A stretch of 64,000 nucleotides of DNA from DASZIT01 sp036489495 (GTDB taxonomy: Bacteria; Actinomycetota; Acidimicrobiia; Acidimicrobiales; RAAP-2): the NCBI GenBank assembly GCA_036489495.1, contig DASXFR010000072.1:56291-120290 (forward strand). The letters run 5' to 3'. The position numbers and the translations under genes are program-made. The notes beneath the pieces are model-generated. The model was not told the origin of the DNA, did no database searches, and was given only the letters and a program-made list of their open reading frames with translations. Positions 59,265-64,000 of the stretch are shown here, in pieces. The number at the start of each line of letters is the position of its first letter. The stretch's first letter is position 1.

Positions 59265-59681
59265 CTACAACATGCCGTAGGCCCGGGTGGGCGAGAGCCG
59301 GACCATGACCCGATGGTCGTCGACCATCGCCTGGCGGTAGGCGTCCCAGTCCTCGTGCTCGCCATTTGCCGCCCGGTAATACTCCACGAGTTCGTCCACC
59401 GTCGCATCATCGGGGCGGGTCGCCACCGGGGAGAGCTCCACATCGCCCTCGATCACTACATAGGCGAAGAAGTCCTGGCGGGAAATGTGGAGGGCGGCCC
59501 AGGGCTCACGGGCCAGATTCCGGTATTTGGCCCGATCGGTGGTGATCGAAATTCGGATGAGCCCATCGTCGGAGACGTAATACATCACGTTCGACTGCTG
59601 TGGCCGACCGTTCGATCGGATGGTGGTCAGGACCGCCTGGCGATGATCGCGGGCAAAGGTGAGGGCGGAGTCGAGTTCCAT
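59265..59681 (-). CDS. PPOX-class F420/FMN-dependent protein (Rv1155-like)
   Basis: A 138-residue split-barrel flavin- or F420-binding protein. HRQAVLTTIRSNGRPQQSNVMYYV, then RISITTDRAKYRNLAREPWAALHI and YVVIEGDVELSPV match the Rv1155/F420-binding family of actinobacteria. The ATG at 59681 fits the family start; the frame is open further upstream but that part is not conserved. Such proteins reduce small substrates or biliverdin with F420H2. The end ARDAM-like motif is replaced by RAYGML. It suggests that the organism makes F420. It follows the ABC permease gene by 100 bases on the same strand. Confidence 0.85.
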   Translation of the reverse strand: MELDSALTFARDHRQAVLTTIRSNGRPQQSNVMYYVSDDGLIRISITTDRAKYRNLAREPWAALHISRQDFFAYVVIEGDVELSPVATRPDDATVDELVEYYRAANGEHEDWDAYRQAMVDDHRVMVRLSPTRAYGML

Positions 59682-59781
59682 AGCTTTGGTCAACCGGACC
59701 CAATCCTGGCCTATTCCGGGCGCCGGCGTCGACCGGCTGGGGGCCGGAGACCCAACCACCTGCCCGTACCGGATCGGCGGG

Positions 59782-62297
59782 CTACTCGAACTGCAGCGCC
59801 TCCAAAATCGGGAGCCTCGAGGCTCTCCACCCTGGCCACAGTGATGCCGCCACCGCCACCGCCACCGCAATTGGCGCGTAGATGAGCGACCCGAAGTCGA
59901 GGAGATAGGTGTCGTGGTACCCGACGAAGAGCGGGGTGGCGTTCAGCAGCCCGTCGAGAAGCAGGAACCCGACCAGGATCCCCAACGCCGCCCCGACCAC
60001 CGCCACCACCAGGGCTTCGGCTACCACCATCGAGAACAACTCCCGGGGGGTCATCCCGATGGCGTTCAGCAATCCGAACTCCCGGCGGCGCTGGATTCCC
60101 ACCAGCACCAGAGTGGACAGGACACTGACGAACGAGACGCCGAGCAGCGCCCGCTGGAGCGCCCAGAACCCGGTGATCTGGCCGGAGGCCGACGAAATGG
60201 AGTCGCTCAGCTCCTTGCTCGGGATGGAGAAGGTCAGGAACGACGACACCGGAGCTTGGTGGGCTCGGGCCACGATGGTCGACAACGAGACGCCACGGGC
60301 CGGCAACAGGGTGAGGCCATTGGGTAGCTGCTGTCCGAACAGGCGGGTTTCGAGGCTCAGCGGCAAAGTGACGTTGTCGCCGGCGGCGTTCCCGTTGTCC
60401 CAGACGCCTTCGACCGGCACCCGGGCAAAGCCACCGGGGGTGTCGAGCACCAATTCCGACCCGGGGTGCAGGTGGTCCCGCCGGGCGAGGCCGGCGCCGA
60501 CAATCGCCTGGCCACGGGCAAAGGCGACCGGATCGGCGCTGCCCTCATAGACGGTGAGGCCGGTCGGCAAGGTGGTGCTGGCGACCACCACGGCGAGCTG
60601 ACCGGAACTGTGGCCGGCGATCACCACGTCGTAGGTCTCGACTCCGGCCACACCCGGTAGTTGCCCGAGGGTGACAATGTCACTGGCCGGAATGCGGGCG
60701 TCGGTGTTGAACCCGTTCTTGCCGGCCAAGGTCGAGACAGTCACACCGTGGCTGGGCGCCGAGGTCTGGAACTGTTGGGTGATGTCGTGCACCACCGACT
60801 GGTTGAAACTGGAGGTGATCACGGCCACACCCACCGCCGCACCGATGGCCACCGCCATCACCCCGGTGCGGCTCGGATCCCGCACCAGGTTGGCGATGCC
60901 GAGGCGAACGACTCCCCCGCCGGTCTTGCCCCGGTCCCAGACGGCCCGCACCACCAGTGGCGCCCACGCACCGCAGGCGAGGATGGCGAAAATGGCGGCG
61001 AGGAGAAACCCGCCGATGGCCGCCAACGGCTGCCACGATGCCAGCGATCCGTGGCGCACCCCCAGCCAACTCAACAACAGACCGCCGAGAGTCAGAGCGG
61101 TCAGGGCGAGGGCATTGCGGAGGGTATGGCGGGTCGAGGTCCGCTCCCGCTCCTCTCGGCTCGACAGCTCGGCGGCGATGTCGAGCCGGAGGGACCGCCG
61201 CAAGGGGCGGATCGTCGCCAACAGACCGATGGCGACGCCGAGCACCAGCCCCACGAGAAACGTCCAGGCGGTCGTCCGCACGTTGAGCGCGACTCCGGCC
61301 AGGTGAATGGTCACGGTGTTGAGGGTGCTCAGGACCGGGTGGGCGATCGCGGTCCCGGCCAGGGCTCCGAGCAGCCCGCCCACCGCTCCGAGCGCGCCGA
61401 CCTCGAGGAGGGGCCCGATCAGCAACACCGATGGCGGCGCGCCGACGGCGGCGATGATGGCATGTTCTCGCCGGCGCTCTTCGAGGGTCAGGGCGACCAC
61501 GTTGTAGACGAGCACCACCGCGATGCCCGAGGCCAACACGGCCAGGAGGCCGAGGAGCGGGGTGAACCCTCCGATGACCAGCTGTACCTCGGGAGCGACG
61601 GCGGTACCGCTGACCACCCCGTCCCAGCCTCCGACCGCCCGGGTCAGCCGAGCCTGGAGCCCGGCCAGCGGGACGCCGGGGCGGGGGGTGGCATAGATGG
61701 CGTCGAGCCGGCCAAGTCGGTCGAAGCGGGCCTGGGCGGCGGCGAGTCCCATGACGACGACGTCGCCGTGATTGAGGTTGTCGAGGGCCGAGAGCCCAAC
61801 CGAACCGGCGAGCGGAAGGGTTCCGGTGTTGGTTTCGAGCCCTGAACCGGCACCGAGCTGAGATCGGAGAGTTGTCGACGTCAGGATCTGATCCGCCGCC
61901 AACTCGGTGCCCGAACCCGTGCACCCGGTGCCGCCCACCAGGGCGGTGGCGGCACAGGTCACCCCGAGGACCACCACGTTCTGTTGCCCGACCCGGTGGG
62001 TCTGCACCACCGAGACCGCCTGGACCAACGGGATGACCTGGCTGACTCCCGGGGTGGCGGCCACCGCCGCCAACGCCTGGGCATTGAGACCCCCGGAGGC
62101 GGTCGCCCCTACCACCCGCAGGGACGACGGGCCGGCCACCTGCTGATTGAAATGGCTCAATGAATACGAGACGCTCTGGGTCACGATCAACACCGAGAGG
62201 GCCAGTGAGCTCCCGGCGGCTACCGACACCACCGCGATGATCGTCCGGAGCCGGATCCTGGCCAGCCGGCGGAGATTGAGGAGCCGAACGGCCCGGA

Positions 62298-62301
<4 letters not shown>
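59782..62301 (-). CDS. FtsX/MacB-type ABC transporter permease
   Basis: An 839-residue permease. The first helix with RTIIAVVSVAAGSSLALSVL is followed by a large outer domain. The first FtsX domain covers about 255-380 (LLAVLASGIAVVLVYNVVAL, then HAIIAAVGAPPSVLLIGPLL). A middle pair of helices follows, then a second outer domain. The second FtsX domain at the end contains LLNAIGMTPRELFSMVVAEALVV. This duplicated layout is that of actinobacterial MacB-like exporters with about ten helices. It works with the ATPase encoded just upstream, overlapping by four bases. The substrate (lipid, lipoprotein or peptide) is unknown. Confidence 0.9.
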
Positions 62302-63035
<734 letters not shown>

Positions 63036-63096
63036 GGCATGATCGTCGCACGGCCTGAGCTGGGCCGCAACCGACGGCGGGTGGTTGACTGGCCCG

Positions 63097-63864
63097 ATGC
63101 CAGACTTCGAATACCTCCGGGTCGAACGAGATCAACAGCTCGACGGCCTTGTCACCATCACCTTGTACCGGCCCGAGAAGCTCAACGCCCTGAACATCGG
63201 ACTTCACGACGACCTCCAGGGTCTGCTGGTCGATCTGGAGACCGATCACTCAGCGCGGGTGGTGATCCTCACCGGCGCCGGTCGGGCCTTCTCGGCCGGT
63301 GCCGACCTCAGTGATCGACGAGCCGAGCCGCCGGTGAACGACATCGACCGGCGGGCTCGAGTCCACCTCGGGGGCCGGACCTGCCAACTGCTCGACCGTC
63401 TTCCCCAGGTCATCGTCGGCGTCGCCAACGGCCTGGCCATCGGCGGTGGGGTGGTGCTGCTCAGCTGTTGCGATATCCGTCTGGCCGCCGAGTCGGCCTG
63501 GTTCTCGATCCCGGAGGTGGAGCTCGATCTTCCCCTCAGCTGGCAGGCCCTTCCGCGGTTGATGCGGGAGCTGGGCCCCGCCCGGACCAAGGAGCTGGCC
63601 ATGGCCTGCGAGCGTTTCACCGCCCAGCAGGCCGAGGCGTGGGGCTTCGTCAACCACGTCCATCCCGATGCCGAGCTTCCGGCTGCGGCGCGGGCGATGG
63701 CGGCGCGACTCTTGTCGATGGACCCGCTCACCTTGGCCATGACCAAGAGCGCCTGCGCGGCACTGGAGAACCTGATGGTTCCCAAAGAGGTCACCTGGAG
63801 CGACGCCGAGTTGATGCTCCTGGCCAACCGCCAGGCGAGTATCCGCCGCCGACGGGACGGCTAG
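63097..63864 (+). CDS. Enoyl-CoA hydratase/isomerase-family protein
   Basis: A 255-residue crotonase-fold enzyme starting at ATG 63097; an in-frame TTG at 63085 is less likely. LYRPEKLNALNIGLHDDL is the start, GAGRAFSAGADLSD the first oxyanion loop, GVANGLAIGGGVVLLSCCDI the second, and FSIPEVELDLPL the region where hydratases carry the catalytic glutamate (Glu present in IPEVEL). The C-terminal helix AMTKSACAALENL fits. It probably hydrates or isomerises an acyl-CoA. It diverges from the ABC exporter genes and ends 46 bases before the next start. Confidence 0.88.
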   Translation: MPDFEYLRVERDQQLDGLVTITLYRPEKLNALNIGLHDDLQGLLVDLETDHSARVVILTGAGRAFSAGADLSDRRAEPPVNDIDRRARVHLGGRTCQLLDRLPQVIVGVANGLAIGGGVVLLSCCDIRLAAESAWFSIPEVELDLPLSWQALPRLMRELGPARTKELAMACERFTAQQAEAWGFVNHVHPDAELPAAARAMAARLLSMDPLTLAMTKSACAALENLMVPKEVTWSDAELMLLANRQASIRRRRDG

Positions 63865-63910
63865 GTCGGGCCACCGGCGGCAGAAGCGTCCGGGCCGTCC
63901 TCATGCCAGG

Positions 63911-64000
63911 ATGGCGCCAGTGCAGAACCTCCGTCTGCGCCTACTGGGCGAACTCGACATCGAGGGGTGCGATACGGACCGGCTGGAGCGCCGGCAACTG
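63911..64000 (+). CDS. N-terminus of a probable SARP/BTAD-type transcriptional regulator, cut by window edge
   Basis: Thirty codons from an ATG to the window end, without a stop. NLRLRLLGELDIEG is the first strand pair of the winged-helix domain in SARP and AfsR-type regulators, where the following LERRQL would continue into the R(K/Q)xxxLL helix. A GTG three codons later is an alternative start. Only the first strands are visible, so the family assignment is provisional. Confidence 0.45.
   Translation, partial: MAPVQNLRLRLLGELDIEGCDTDRLERRQL

Overview
The window is GC-rich, densely packed bacterial DNA with GTG and TTG starts and many four-base gene overlaps. A mycofactocin locus, an F420/FMN-type pyridoxamine-oxidase-fold enzyme, an NDMA-dependent alcohol dehydrogenase and an Ada-AlkA fusion together point to Actinomycetota. 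The surface proteins and hopanoid-type genes would suit an Acidimicrobiia-like lineage, but that placement is inference. No rRNA, tRNA, CRISPR array, prophage or insertion sequence was recognised.

Layout. 0-10 kb: a BrkB-type membrane protein (cut by the edge), a thioesterase, an SGNH esterase, two SRPBCC proteins, an operon of class III aminotransferase, HpnA-like epimerase and amidohydrolase, a lipase lipoprotein and a glycine-rich exported protein. 10.5-24.7 kb: NDMA-dependent alcohol dehydrogenase, mftR, then a tightly coupled operon mftA-mftB-mftC, two OYE/FadH-type flavoenzymes, an ETF/Fix-like set (alpha, FixC-like, FixX-like, beta), mftE, an SDR and mftF, closed by a strong bidirectional hairpin. 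No mftD-type gene is seen here. 24.8-33 kb: a cell-wall-binding-repeat protein, an ECF sigma factor with a membrane segment and long Ser/Thr/Pro tail, a GT4 glycosyltransferase and a sulfotransferase-like protein. 33-37 kb: TetR, P450 (with a perfect palindrome upstream), EthD, methyltransferase and hexapeptide acyltransferase.

37-47 kb is the most unusual part. Two tandem GGDEF proteins with canonical active sites and inhibitory sites are each followed by a transmembrane segment and a low-complexity tail. Both are preceded by the same palindrome and by a 32-codon small ORF whose TGA overlaps the GGDEF ATG. Next come a Thr/Pro-tailed membrane protein, a sortase with an extra C-terminal region, an IPT-domain surface protein with a sorting-signal-like end, and a second ECF sigma factor with a membrane segment and tail. 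The repeated design (cytoplasmic signalling domain, one membrane span, probably exported flexible tail) suggests envelope-coupled control of transcription and cyclic di-GMP.

47-64 kb: an alpha/beta hydrolase, a patatin-like phospholipase, a two-gene unit of a PD-(D/E)XK nuclease and an apparently inactive paralogue, acyl-CoA synthetase, SDR, the alkylation-repair pair ada-alkA/ogt, two crotonase-family enzymes, an S4 RNA-binding protein with a problematic start, a cysteine-cluster protein, GNAT, a small zinc metallopeptidase, a PPOX-fold enzyme, a MacB-type ABC exporter and the start of a probable SARP-type regulator.
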